A stretch of DNA of 17,181 nt from CAZDYP01 sp964509505 (GTDB taxonomy: Bacteria > Chloroflexota > Anaerolineae > JACRMK01): positions 1 through 17,181 of the forward strand of contig CAZDYP010000114.1 of the NCBI GenBank assembly GCA_964509505.1. Direction: 5' to 3'. Of this stretch, positions 6,984 through 13,950 are shown one piece after another; within the stretch, counting starts at the first letter, position 1; every line of letters starts with the position of its first letter. The notes beneath the pieces were generated by a model that was not told the origin of the DNA, searched no databases, and saw only the letters and a list, made by a program, of their open reading frames with translations. The position numbers were made by a program, and so were the translations under genes.

Positions 6984-7466
6984 ATGGACGGACAAGCGTA
7001 TCTACTGAAGTTGGAAAAAAATATCATGCTAGGGTCAGCGCGCTTCATCGCCGACTTCGCCGAGTCGTTTCTGAATTATGCTGTCGGCAACGTCACCTTC
7101 GACATGCTGATTCGCGGTGGGACTCGTCTGCGGCAAGGGGTACTCATCTCGCGCGCATATTCGTACCTCGTCGGACCCAATCATTTCGTCTCGTGCTTCT
7201 TGCGCTTGGGCAACGCCGAAGGCGGCCAATTTCACAACCTCACGCGCGCGGTCGCCAAGTTCAACACGGATGAGCAAATGACCTGGGCGTGGCTGGTCAT
7301 CGCCCACGGTGGTTCGTTCGCGCGCGGCACGGTGCGCTTGGTCGAGACGTGGGACAAAAAAGAAATCGGCGTGGCGTTGGTGGATTATGCCGCTCAACAG
7401 CTGGTGGCGCATTCAAACAATTATCTGGGGCGGGCGCTGGCAAAGCAAGTCAAAACATTCAAATGA
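6984..7466 (+). CDS. Uncharacterised 160-residue protein
   Basis: Not recognised. A soluble, probably cytosolic protein with no signal peptide. Features: FIADFAESFLNYAVGNVTFDMLIRGG near the N-terminus, a Gly/His-containing middle (SYLVGPNHFVSCFLRLGNAEGG), and a C-terminal part with WAWLVIAHGGSFARGTVRLVE and a basic tail. A second ATG at 7026 is possible (MLGSARF) but also lacks a ribosome-binding site; 6984 is favoured by the promoter position. Its stop overlaps the next start as ATGA, so it is the first gene of a translationally coupled unit with the membrane protein and nucleotidyltransferase-like C. Confidence 0.65.
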   Translation: MDGQAYLLKLEKNIMLGSARFIADFAESFLNYAVGNVTFDMLIRGGTRLRQGVLISRAYSYLVGPNHFVSCFLRLGNAEGGQFHNLTRAVAKFNTDEQMTWAWLVIAHGGSFARGTVRLVETWDKKEIGVALVDYAAQQLVAHSNNYLGRALAKQVKTFK

Positions 7467-7903
7467 CGACGATCAATCCTTTTAATTGGTTTGGCGTGTT
7501 TCGCGCGAGCATGATGGTCCTGTTGAGCTTAACCTTGGCTTGGGGCGCGCTCTCGTTTATCCTCTTTCAAGACATCGTGATTAGTCAAGGGTTGGTGGCC
7601 GTCTTGCTGAGTGTAGCAGTCATCCTCGGCCCGTTCGTCTATCAGCGTTATTATCGCCTTGCATTGCAATACGATGATAAAGGCTTTGCGCTGTTCACGG
7701 GCCAGACCAAAGTCGCGGGCGGACAATGGAGCCATTTCAATCAAGTCACACTGTTTCATCAGGGGTATGGTCAGTTTGCCGTGCGGCTTTACACGCCTGA
7801 CAAAACGCACATTGATATTCCGGTCAGCGAATTGAAACTCGAGGTGGATGCCTTTCGACGGTATGCGATGCGGTTGGTCAAACAACCTGCAGGTGACGAG
7901 TAA
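7463..7903 (+). CDS. Two-TM membrane protein with a beta-rich PH-like C-terminal region
   Basis: A 146-residue protein. The start ATG (7463) overlaps the previous stop (ATGA), which fixes it; the longer frame upstream is a shadow. Two hydrophobic segments at about 14-35 and 42-60 form a hairpin, then RYYRLALQYDDKGFALFTG... through IDIPVSELKLEVDAFRRYAMRL forms a cytosolic region of alternating strands ending in one helix. That pattern resembles small bacterial PH-like (bPH) domain proteins attached to the inner membrane, but I cannot assign a family. It is encoded between the unknown 160-residue protein and nucleotidyltransferase-like C. Confidence 0.65.
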   Translation: MTTINPFNWFGVFRASMMVLLSLTLAWGALSFILFQDIVISQGLVAVLLSVAVILGPFVYQRYYRLALQYDDKGFALFTGQTKVAGGQWSHFNQVTLFHQGYGQFAVRLYTPDKTHIDIPVSELKLEVDAFRRYAMRLVKQPAGDE

Positions 7904-7914
7904 GGGGGTCTGGA

Positions 7915-8715
7915 GTGTCGGCAGACAAAGAAACAGAAGCTCGCTTGGTGATTGATGCGGCGCGGGAGCGCGGCATTTATTTGCGCTTGTTGGGTGGCTT
8001 GGCGATCAAGTTCCACTGCCCCAGCGCCACGTACCGTTCGCTGTCGCGCGGCTATGCGGACATTGACTATTGCGGCTATCAGCAGCAAGCCATTGCCATT
8101 AAGCGACTCTTTGAAGACCTTGGCTACGTGGGCAACAAACGCTTCAACGCGATGCAGGGCCGCAAGCGTCTGATGTTCGCGCACGTTGACAAAGATATGG
8201 ACGTGGACATCTTTCTCGACGTATTCGAGATGTGCCATAAGCTGAACTTCGCCAAGCGCCTTGAGCTAGATGATTACACTGTGCCGCTCGCCGATTTGTT
8301 GTTGAGTAAATTGCAAATCGTCCAGATCAACGAGCGCGACATCAAAGACATTTTCAGCCTCTTGCACGACCATGCCATTGACGCAACCTCCAATAAGGAA
8401 ACGATTGACTTGTCCTACATCGTCAAATTGGCTTCCGACGATTGGGGCTGGTATATGACGATTCGTAACACGCTCAATAAGTGTTTCAATTTGGCGGACG
8501 GGTATCTGGACGGCGAGACCAGACCGAACGTCGTCGGCAAGTTGCAGCAACTCAAAGAAGCAATCGAAGCTGCGCCGAAGACGATGCGCTGGAAGTTGCG
8601 CGCGCAAGTTGGCGAACGGGTGCGGTGGTACGATCTGCCCGAAGACATGGGCGCGGTGAAGGAAGCGGGGCGCGACGACGCGAGTGAAGCGACGCGCAAC
8701 CCTCAGAGTGGCTAA
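7915..8715 (+). CDS. Nucleotidyltransferase-fold protein, paralogue C
   Basis: A 266-residue paralogue of A and B with a shorter N-terminus (no EWNGI segment). Motifs: Gly-Gly at 27-28 (LRLLGGLAIKFH), Asp49/Asp51 (ADIDY), VDIFLD (97-102), ADLLLSK (126-132), RDIKD (141-145), DWGWY (176-180), and a C-terminal APKTMRW...RVRWYDLP block. Start GTG at 7915 is preceded by GGGGG at a 6-nt spacing and lies 11 nt after the preceding stop. It is the most divergent of the three. The C-terminal 25 residues are charged and probably disordered. It is 13 nt upstream of a STAS-domain gene, so all four genes from 6984 to 9064 are likely one transcript. Confidence 0.65.
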   Translation: MSADKETEARLVIDAARERGIYLRLLGGLAIKFHCPSATYRSLSRGYADIDYCGYQQQAIAIKRLFEDLGYVGNKRFNAMQGRKRLMFAHVDKDMDVDIFLDVFEMCHKLNFAKRLELDDYTVPLADLLLSKLQIVQINERDIKDIFSLLHDHAIDATSNKETIDLSYIVKLASDDWGWYMTIRNTLNKCFNLADGYLDGETRPNVVGKLQQLKEAIEAAPKTMRWKLRAQVGERVRWYDLPEDMGAVKEAGRDDASEATRNPQSG

Positions 8716-8728
8716 CGGAGGAACCGGA

Positions 8729-9064
8729 GTGGAGATCAAAACCAAAGAACTGGCGCGCGTCACGATCGTCGAGTTGCACGGACGTGTGGATCATCAGACC
8801 GCGCCCGCCATGGCAAAGGTAGTGAACGAGCTCTTGCGCGCGCACAAATACAATCTCATCGTTGATCTGAGCGATGTCGGTTACCTAGCCAGCGCGGGCC
8901 TGCGCATCTTGTTTACCGCGCACAAAGAGACGCAAGGCAAACAGCGTGGTGATGTGCGGTTGGTCGTCCCGTCTGAGCTCATCATGGAAACGCTGAAGCT
9001 CGTCGGCTTTACCAAAGTCTTCAAAATCTATCCGAATCTGGTCGAAGCCGTCGGCAGCTTTTGA
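8729..9064 (+). CDS. STAS-domain protein (anti-sigma factor antagonist-like)
   Basis: A 111-residue single-domain STAS protein, the usual size for SpoIIAA/RsbV-like regulators. It starts at GTG 8729, preceded by ACGGAGG; the longer frame from 8684 overlaps the upstream gene and is rejected. Motifs: VELHGRVDHQTAPAM near the N-terminus, LIVDLSDVGYLASAGLRIL in the middle, where Ser55 occupies the site phosphorylated by the cognate anti-sigma kinase in this family, and the closing helix LVEAVGSF. In the family, unphosphorylated protein binds a kinase/anti-sigma factor and frees a sigma factor, or works in a stressosome. No kinase (RsbW/SpoIIAB) or sigma factor is nearby, so its partner is unknown. 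Confidence 0.85.
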   Translation: MEIKTKELARVTIVELHGRVDHQTAPAMAKVVNELLRAHKYNLIVDLSDVGYLASAGLRILFTAHKETQGKQRGDVRLVVPSELIMETLKLVGFTKVFKIYPNLVEAVGSF

Positions 9065-9075
9065 CTTGCGTTAAT

Positions 9076-9204
9076 CAACACGAAGGCGCAAAGAATCACA
9101 AAGAACCCCAAAAGCCTCACAAGCGAAATAGTTACAATTTTTCTTCGTGCGCTTTGTGTTGCTTAGTGCCTTAGTGTTGAAATGGTCACTGCCACAAACG
9201 TGGC
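9076..9204. repeat. Imperfect inverted repeat plus small hairpin before uspA
   Basis: CAACACGAAGGCGCAAAGAA (9076-9095 region) is an imperfect complement of TTCTTCGTGCGCTTTGTGTT and CTTAGTGCCTTAGTGTTG (to 9178), a degenerate long hairpin similar in style to 931-993. A separate 5-bp hairpin GCCAC-AAAC-GTGGC lies at 9191-9204, just upstream of the ribosome-binding site (CGGAG) of the next gene. Confidence 0.5.
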
Positions 9205-9222
9205 CACTACACGGAGACTCGT

Positions 9223-9645
9223 ATGATCAAAAAAATCCTCGTGCCTTTAGATGGGTCGGAAACGGCTGAAACGATTTTGCCGCTGGTGCAAGCATTGGCT
9301 GCGCCTTTGAACGCGGAAGTGACGCTCTTGCAAGTGCAATCGGGCGCGGGGACGCTGTCGCACGTCACCGAGCGTGAGACGTACGAGGCGAGCGCCTATT
9401 TGAAAGTTCACGCGCTCGCCTTCCACGAGCAGGGCATCACCGCCCACCACGTCATCCGCACGGGACATGCCGCCGCCGAGATTGTGGACTATGCGACGGT
9501 GAACAAGATGGACCTGATTGCGATGTCCACGCATGGCCGCACGGGCTTGAGCCGCGCCGTGATGGGCAGCGTCGCCGAGCATGTGGTGCAACATACGACG
9601 GCGCCGGTGTTGTTGGTGAAGGCACCACAGCGAGGCAGCTCATGA
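9223..9645 (+). CDS. Universal stress protein (UspA family)
   Basis: A 140-residue single Usp domain. It begins KKILVPLDGSETAETILP (Asp10 of the ATP-binding P-loop-like strand), and has the family signature STHGRTGLSRAVMGSVAEHV at 102-121: a modified G-2x-G-9x-G(S) ATP-binding motif where the first Gly is Ser102, as in many short Usps. APVLLVKAP closes the fold. Cytosolic, usually dimeric; it helps survival under starvation, oxidants or anoxia, sometimes by binding ATP. The ATG at 9223 follows CGGAG at about six bases. It is a single gene downstream of a repeat; a terminator follows. Confidence 0.9.
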   Translation: MIKKILVPLDGSETAETILPLVQALAAPLNAEVTLLQVQSGAGTLSHVTERETYEASAYLKVHALAFHEQGITAHHVIRTGHAAAEIVDYATVNKMDLIAMSTHGRTGLSRAVMGSVAEHVVQHTTAPVLLVKAPQRGSS

Positions 9646-9710
9646 AAGCGATTGCCCACACCAATTGCCAAGTTGAACATCTGGCACCATACACCTTTAC
9701 CAACAGAAGA

Positions 9711-9755
9711 GCGGATTGCGCCTTGCAATCCGCCCTTTCTCTTTCTTCTTTCTAT
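9711..9755. terminator. Intrinsic terminator between uspA and the phosphoesterase gene
   Basis: Perfect 9-bp stem GCGGATTGC (9711-9719) with GCAATCCGC (9725-9733), 5-nt loop, followed on the plus strand by a pyrimidine/T-rich run to about 9755. It is placed between two convergent stops and mainly serves the Usp gene. Confidence 0.7.
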
Positions 9756-9762
9756 TTTCCTC

Positions 9763-10710
9763 TCACGCCTCCACCCGCTGCAACTTCGTAATCTTATCGC
9801 CGTCGAGTTCGACCAGATACCCCTTGAAGATACCCTCGCCATATTCGCTGCCGGGGTTTAGGCATTGCGTGCGGCCAATCTTCGCCGCGCCGGGGCTTTC
9901 GTGAATGTGACCATGCAACGACACCAACGGCTGATACTTCTGGATGATCTTGCGCACCGCGCTGGAGCCTGCTGAGATCATCACGACCTTGCCCGCTTGC
10001 ACGATAGGTCTCAAATCTTTGTCGAGCTTCGGACATGTGTCCAGATTCGAATTGATGGGCGGCACGTGCAGGCAGAAAACAGCTGTTTTTGGATTCTTTA
10101 CCTGCGCCGCCGTCGCCTCCAGTTTTTGCTCCAGCTCCTCTTCGGAGCATTCGCGCGGCGAGTCGAATGGCGTGCGGTTCGCCCAACCGACGCACATCAC
10201 CTCATGCTCGTCGTCCAACGCGACCACTTCTTCCTCGCCAAAGATCACGCGCGGGTCGCGGCGCAGAATCTCGTCAATCGAAAATTTGTCGTCGTTGCCC
10301 GGGCTGATGATGATCTTCACATGGTCAGGCACACGCTCTTTGATGAGACTCAACCAAACCTTGACGACCTCCCCTTCTTGCTTTTCAAACAGGTCCTCGC
10401 GGTATTGTTCATTCGTCGCAATGTGTCGCGCTTCATCGGGGTTACACCGATAAGGAATGTATGAGATCATGCGACATTTCTTCTCGAATTCAGGCACATC
10501 CTTGTCCTCCAAAACCTCGTCCTGTCGCAAATAGGTCGCGCGCCATTTGCCATCCGGTTGTCTGACGATAGGTACCATCACTTTGCCAGTCATATCTCCG
10601 CTCATGACGAGCGCATCGAGTTCGAACAGCTTGGCTGAATTGAGAAACTTGCGCCAGCACGTCTCTGAGCCGTGTAAGTCCGTCGTGAACATGAAGCGTG
10701 TGCGAGCCAT
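9763..10710 (-). CDS. Calcineurin-like metallophosphoesterase
   Basis: A 315-residue cytosolic enzyme with the full metallophosphoesterase motif set: Asp11/His13 (TTDLHGS), GDMTG (38-42), GND (138-140, in place of the usual GNHE), LHVPP with His215, and GHIHES (267-272). NPGS (285-288) closes the core. These residues hold two metal ions and catalyse hydrolysis of phosphomono- or diesters; the substrate is not predictable. It is longer than typical small members (about 160-230), with an insert at residues 50-125. The ATG at 10710 is preferred over the GTG at 10737 because GGAGG lies four bases upstream of it. It is transcribed from its own promoter at 10765-10793 and ends convergent with uspA. 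Confidence 0.85.
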   Translation of the reverse strand: MARTRFMFTTDLHGSETCWRKFLNSAKLFELDALVMSGDMTGKVMVPIVRQPDGKWRATYLRQDEVLEDKDVPEFEKKCRMISYIPYRCNPDEARHIATNEQYREDLFEKQEGEVVKVWLSLIKERVPDHVKIIISPGNDDKFSIDEILRRDPRVIFGEEEVVALDDEHEVMCVGWANRTPFDSPRECSEEELEQKLEATAAQVKNPKTAVFCLHVPPINSNLDTCPKLDKDLRPIVQAGKVVMISAGSSAVRKIIQKYQPLVSLHGHIHESPGAAKIGRTQCLNPGSEYGEGIFKGYLVELDGDKITKLQRVEA

Positions 10711-10747
10711 TAAGCCTCCATAAGATTCGTTCAACACAGCAGGTCTG

Positions 10748-10762
10748 CGTTACAATGTAACG
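10748..10762. promoter_or_regulatory. 15-bp dyad at the phosphoesterase start site, candidate operator
   Basis: CGTTAC-AAT-GTAACG is a perfect 6-bp inverted repeat with a 3-bp centre. It begins three bases downstream of the -10 box and covers the predicted transcription start on the minus strand, a classical repressor position. Confidence 0.35.
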
Positions 10763-10764
10763 CG

Positions 10765-10793
10765 ATTATAGCCAAAGCCACTCGCACTGACAA
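10765..10793 (-). promoter_or_regulatory. Sigma70-like promoter of the phosphoesterase gene
   Basis: Minus strand: -35 TTGTCA (10793-10788), 17-bp spacer, perfect -10 TATAAT (10770-10765). Predicted start near 10758, about 48 nt before the ATG. Confidence 0.7.
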
Positions 10794-11041
10794 TTTTACA
10801 GCGCGTAGTTGGTTAGTTAGCAGGCAGTCGAGCTGCACGAGGTGGATGTTGGCGGCGCAATCGCGCAATCATTGGAAAGTCGGCGTCAATGGCTGCAAGG
10901 GACAGTGAAGAATTACGAACAATCGGTCAATTGTTATCATGGCGCGAAATGTGGGACAAATTTTCAATTTGTCTCGGTAGGGAAGTTGCGCCCCTCTCGT
11001 TAGGACGACTGGGGCTTACTTGCCCCACAAGGTGAGGTTGA
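10794..11041. other. Intergenic region with dispersed hairpins, no gene seen
   Basis: No ORF with coding character. It holds a hairpin GACAAATT-TTC-AATTTGTC (10955-10973), kin to the one at 6913-6933, and a GGGGC-TTACTT-GCCCC stem (11011-11026) directly before the AAGGTGAGG ribosome-binding site of the next gene. No strong plus-strand promoter was found. Confidence 0.5.
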
Positions 11042-13513
11042 ATGCTTGGAAAAATTAGATGTGGCTTCGTGTGCGTGATCGTACTGTTCATCACGACCTC
11101 CGCTCCGACGCTGGTCGCTGCTAACACAACCTACTACGTCTCGCAAACAGATGGCGACGATAACTTCAATGGCTTGACGACGGGCACGCCATTCAAGACG
11201 ATTGCCAAAGTCAACAGTCTGACCTTGCAAGCGGGCGACAGCGTGTTGTTCAAGTGCGGCGACACGTGGCGCGCAGAGATGTTGCGCGTCGAAGCATCGG
11301 GCGCGGCTGGCAATCCCATCACCTTCAGCTCGTATCCCGCGAGTTGCGCGCCCAAGCCCATCCTCTCTGGCGCGCAACCCATCGGCGGTTGGTCGTCATA
11401 CACGACGAACATCTACGTCGCGGATTTGTCGGTGGGCGCGAATGCGGGCAAGTTTCCCAATGGCCTCAATCAACTCTTTCGCAACAACCAACGCTTGCCT
11501 ATGGGACGCTGGCCCAACAGCGGTGAAATAGGTTACGATAACGGTTATAGTTCGATTGACAATGTGCCGAGTAGTGCGAGCATTCAAGACAATCAGTTAC
11601 CTAATCACAATTGGAGCGGCGCCGTCGCGCACCTCAAAGGGATGCGTTGGTATATCTTGAATCGGCAAGTGATGGGCAGCAGCGGCGCGACGCTCACACT
11701 CAATTCGGCAATCAATTGTTATAACGGCTGTGTGGGATGGGGTTATTGGCTAAACAATCACTTGGCGACGCTCGATCAAGAGGGCGAGTGGTATTACGAC
11801 GCGGCGGCGAATCGTGTCTATCTCTACACGACCACAGGCGCGCCGAGCGATGGCGCGATTGAAGGCTCGGTGATTTTGCAAACGGACACGCGCAGCTGGG
11901 GCGGCGTCACGTTGGGGCGTGACTTAAATCAAAATATCGCGTACGTGACGATTGACAACCTCGAAGTCTCGCGGTGGTATCGGCACGGCATCGCCACGCC
12001 GACGAACTACAGCAACTATGAATTGAATAACGTCGTACTGAGCAACAACCTCGTCAAAGATGTGGACGGCAACGGCATTCACTTGCAAGTGTGGGTCTAT
12101 GCGCCGTTGGATGGGCGACCGGCGGGCTGGCGCGGTGGCTATAACCTTACGGTGTCGAACAACGTCGTGGACGGCGCGAACCGTATGGGTATCAACCTCT
12201 ACTCCCGCCACTCAACCTTCAGCGACAACGAGGTGAAAAACATCGCGCTCATTCCGAATCTCGGCGCGGCGGGGATGGGTTGCAGTTACACCGACGGCGA
12301 AGGTCAATGCACCGAAGACGGCGTCGGCATCCGCGTCAAGGTGGGATTGCAAGACGACAGCGGTCACACCAATTTGTTTCAATACAATCGCTTGACGCAG
12401 ATTGGTTACAATGGCTTTCAAGGTTTCGGCTACAACAACCTCGTCGCTAACAACGTCATCAAGCAAGCGTGCGTCTCGAAAGGCGATTGTGCGGGCATTC
12501 GACCGTATGGCGACTTGAACAATTTGGGCAGCAACAATCCCACGCGCAACCTTCTGATCATGGGCAACATCATCGTGGACGCGTATGGCAACACCGATGG
12601 TGCGATGGCGACGTACAAAGAGCTGTTCGCGTTTGGCATCAACCCCGACTATGGCACCAACATTACCGTGACCAACAACACTGTCATCAGCACGACGACG
12701 CACGGCATTCTGTACAACTATTCGACCGGCACGGCGTCGAACAACGTCGCGTATAACAACGGGCGCACCTCGGCGCGCCCACAAATCACAGTTGGTCCGA
12801 ACACGGCAGCGCAAGTGAACCTCACAGGCAACGTCGCCTTCGCGCTCAATCCGAGCGCGCAAACGGTGCGTATCAGGAACGTCGCCAACTTGCTCACATC
12901 GGACAACAATTATTTTTTCCATCCATACAACAACGCGCACACCGCCATTGAGGACAGTGGCGGCGTGCAGACATTCAACCAATGGAAAACGACGACGGGC
13001 AAAGACGCAAACTCCAAGACGAATTGGTACACACAAGCCATCAGTGAGACGCCGCGCTCCGAAATTTTTTACAACGACACGAAAAGCCCTATCGTCGTCA
13101 ATCTCGGCAACAGGCAGTATCTTGACCTCGACCAGAACATCGTGAGCGGCAGTTTTCCCCTGGCGCCATTCACCTCGCGCGTCCTCGTGTCGAGTGGGCT
13201 GGTCGCGCTGTATCCCACGTCGCTTTGGTTCGACAGCAATCTGAGCCCCGCGCAACCCATCACGCTGACCAACGTCTTCAGCACATTGCTGACCATCAAC
13301 TCGATTGGCGTCACCTCGGGTTTCACGCAAACCACCACTTGCCCTGCGATGTTGAGCATCAGCGCGAGTTGTGTGATCAATGTTTCGTTCATTGCCGCTT
13401 CACCCAATCCCATCACAGGCACGTTGACCATCGCGCACACTCAAGGCGCGGCGTACACGGCGAGTCTTGTGGGTAATCCCGCGAAAGTGTATTTGCCGCT
13501 GATTCTCAGATGA
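11042..13513 (+). CDS. Secreted right-handed beta-helix protein with C-terminal ASH-type domain and YLPLILR tail
   Basis: An 823-residue exported protein. A Sec signal peptide (MLGKIRCGFVCVIVLFITTS..., cleavage likely after Ala27) is followed by YYVSQTDGDDNFNGLTTGTP and AGDSVLFKCGDTWR, the standard opening of pectate-lyase-like beta-helix proteins. Residues about 150-650 hold many N-rich coil repeats (LSNNLVKD, VSNNVVDG, FSDNEVKN, VANNVIKQ, VTNNTVIS, ASNNVAYN). Residues about 718-815 form an Ig-like ASH/choice-of-anchor-D domain (ITLTNVFSTLLTINSI, Cys767, Cys777, GTLTIAHTQ). The protein ends KVYLPLILR. Such proteins usually bind or degrade polysaccharide at the cell surface; no catalytic site could be assigned. 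The ATG follows AAGGTGAGG. It stands upstream of the MazG-like gene by 12 nt. Confidence 0.85.
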   Translation: MLGKIRCGFVCVIVLFITTSAPTLVAANTTYYVSQTDGDDNFNGLTTGTPFKTIAKVNSLTLQAGDSVLFKCGDTWRAEMLRVEASGAAGNPITFSSYPASCAPKPILSGAQPIGGWSSYTTNIYVADLSVGANAGKFPNGLNQLFRNNQRLPMGRWPNSGEIGYDNGYSSIDNVPSSASIQDNQLPNHNWSGAVAHLKGMRWYILNRQVMGSSGATLTLNSAINCYNGCVGWGYWLNNHLATLDQEGEWYYDAAANRVYLYTTTGAPSDGAIEGSVILQTDTRSWGGVTLGRDLNQNIAYVTIDNLEVSRWYRHGIATPTNYSNYELNNVVLSNNLVKDVDGNGIHLQVWVYAPLDGRPAGWRGGYNLTVSNNVVDGANRMGINLYSRHSTFSDNEVKNIALIPNLGAAGMGCSYTDGEGQCTEDGVGIRVKVGLQDDSGHTNLFQYNRLTQIGYNGFQGFGYNNLVANNVIKQACVSKGDCAGIRPYGDLNNLGSNNPTRNLLIMGNIIVDAYGNTDGAMATYKELFAFGINPDYGTNITVTNNTVISTTTHGILYNYSTGTASNNVAYNNGRTSARPQITVGPNTAAQVNLTGNVAFALNPSAQTVRIRNVANLLTSDNNYFFHPYNNAHTAIEDSGGVQTFNQWKTTTGKDANSKTNWYTQAISETPRSEIFYNDTKSPIVVNLGNRQYLDLDQNIVSGSFPLAPFTSRVLVSSGLVALYPTSLWFDSNLSPAQPITLTNVFSTLLTINSIGVTSGFTQTTTCPAMLSISASCVINVSFIAASPNPITGTLTIAHTQGAAYTASLVGNPAKVYLPLILR

Positions 13514-13525
13514 GGAGTGAAGCGG

Positions 13526-13852
13526 ATGAATTTTGATGAACTCAAACGATGAGCGCTGGCGATTCGCCAGCAGTATGCCACATTAGAACGCACTCGCTAT
13601 GGGCGCTCGTGGACGCGCGACGAGTTGGCGATGGGTTTTGTCGGCGACGTGGGCGATTGGTTGAAATTGGTGATGGCGCACAGCAGCATCCGAGCTATAC
13701 CTGATGCCGATAAAAAATTGGCGCACGAGCTCGCCGATTGCTTATGGTCGGTGTTGGTCTTGGCAGAGCTGTATCAGATTGACCTTGAACGCGCCTTCCT
13801 ACAAACGATGGATGAACTTGAACAACACCTTGCGGCGCAGCGCCAACCATAG
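13526..13852 (+). pseudogene. MazG-like nucleotide pyrophosphohydrolase gene with in-frame TGA at codon 9
   Basis: Reading from the ATG at 13526 (GAGGAG upstream) gives MNFDELKR, then TGA at 13550-13552, then 100 uninterrupted residues in the same frame (ALAIRQQYATLERTRYG...). The tail DKKLAHELADCLWSVLVLAE and DLERAFLQTMDELEQ is a MazG-like helical core, with the E-x-x-D metal-binding pair in HELADCLW. MazG-type enzymes hydrolyse NTPs to NMP and PPi. The TGA most likely replaces an Arg codon (a single CGA to TGA transition). A TTG at 13625 could start a shorter 75-residue protein but has no ribosome-binding site and would lack helix 1. It may be a real nonsense mutation, a sequencing error, or, less likely, readthrough. 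Confidence 0.65.
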
Positions 13853-13874
13853 TCTGACATTTGTCCACACACGT

Positions 13875-13905
13875 AAACCCGCCTTCCGGTATAGCAAGCG
13901 GGTTT
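13875..13905. terminator. Hairpin between two convergent genes
   Basis: AAACCCGC (13875-13882) pairs with GCGGGTTT (13898-13905), 15-nt loop, followed on the plus strand by CTGTTGTCTT. It lies between the MazG-like stop and the stop of the minus-strand redoxin gene. Confidence 0.55.
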
Positions 13906-13919
13906 CTGTTGTCTTACCT

Positions 13920-13950
13920 ACTGTTCACTGCTTACTACTCATTGCTCACT
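13920..13950. repeat. Heptamer tandem repeat (ACTGCTC-type) overlapping the redoxin gene end
   Basis: Four and a half degenerate 7-bp units: ACTGTTC, ACTGCTT, ACTACTC, ATTGCTC, ACT. The redoxin stop codon (13935-13937) and last codons lie inside it. The same unit twice (ACTGCTC, ACTGCTG) occurs at 14540-14553, over the pyrG stop codon. Confidence 0.5.

Noticed and set aside
7289..7462. N-terminal extension of the two-TM protein
   Set aside because: It overlaps the preceding gene by nearly 180 bases in another frame and lacks coding character; the ATGA overlap gives a better start.
12212..13330. 372-codon antisense frame opposite the beta-helix gene
   Set aside because: Its arginine/valine-rich, motif-free sequence is the mirror of the Asn- and Thr-rich coding strand.
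13550..13571. TGA in the MazG-like gene as selenocysteine with the following hairpin as SECIS
   Set aside because: No Cys is expected at this position, the loop starts only nine nt after the TGA and has no G. A nonsense mutation or error is more likely.
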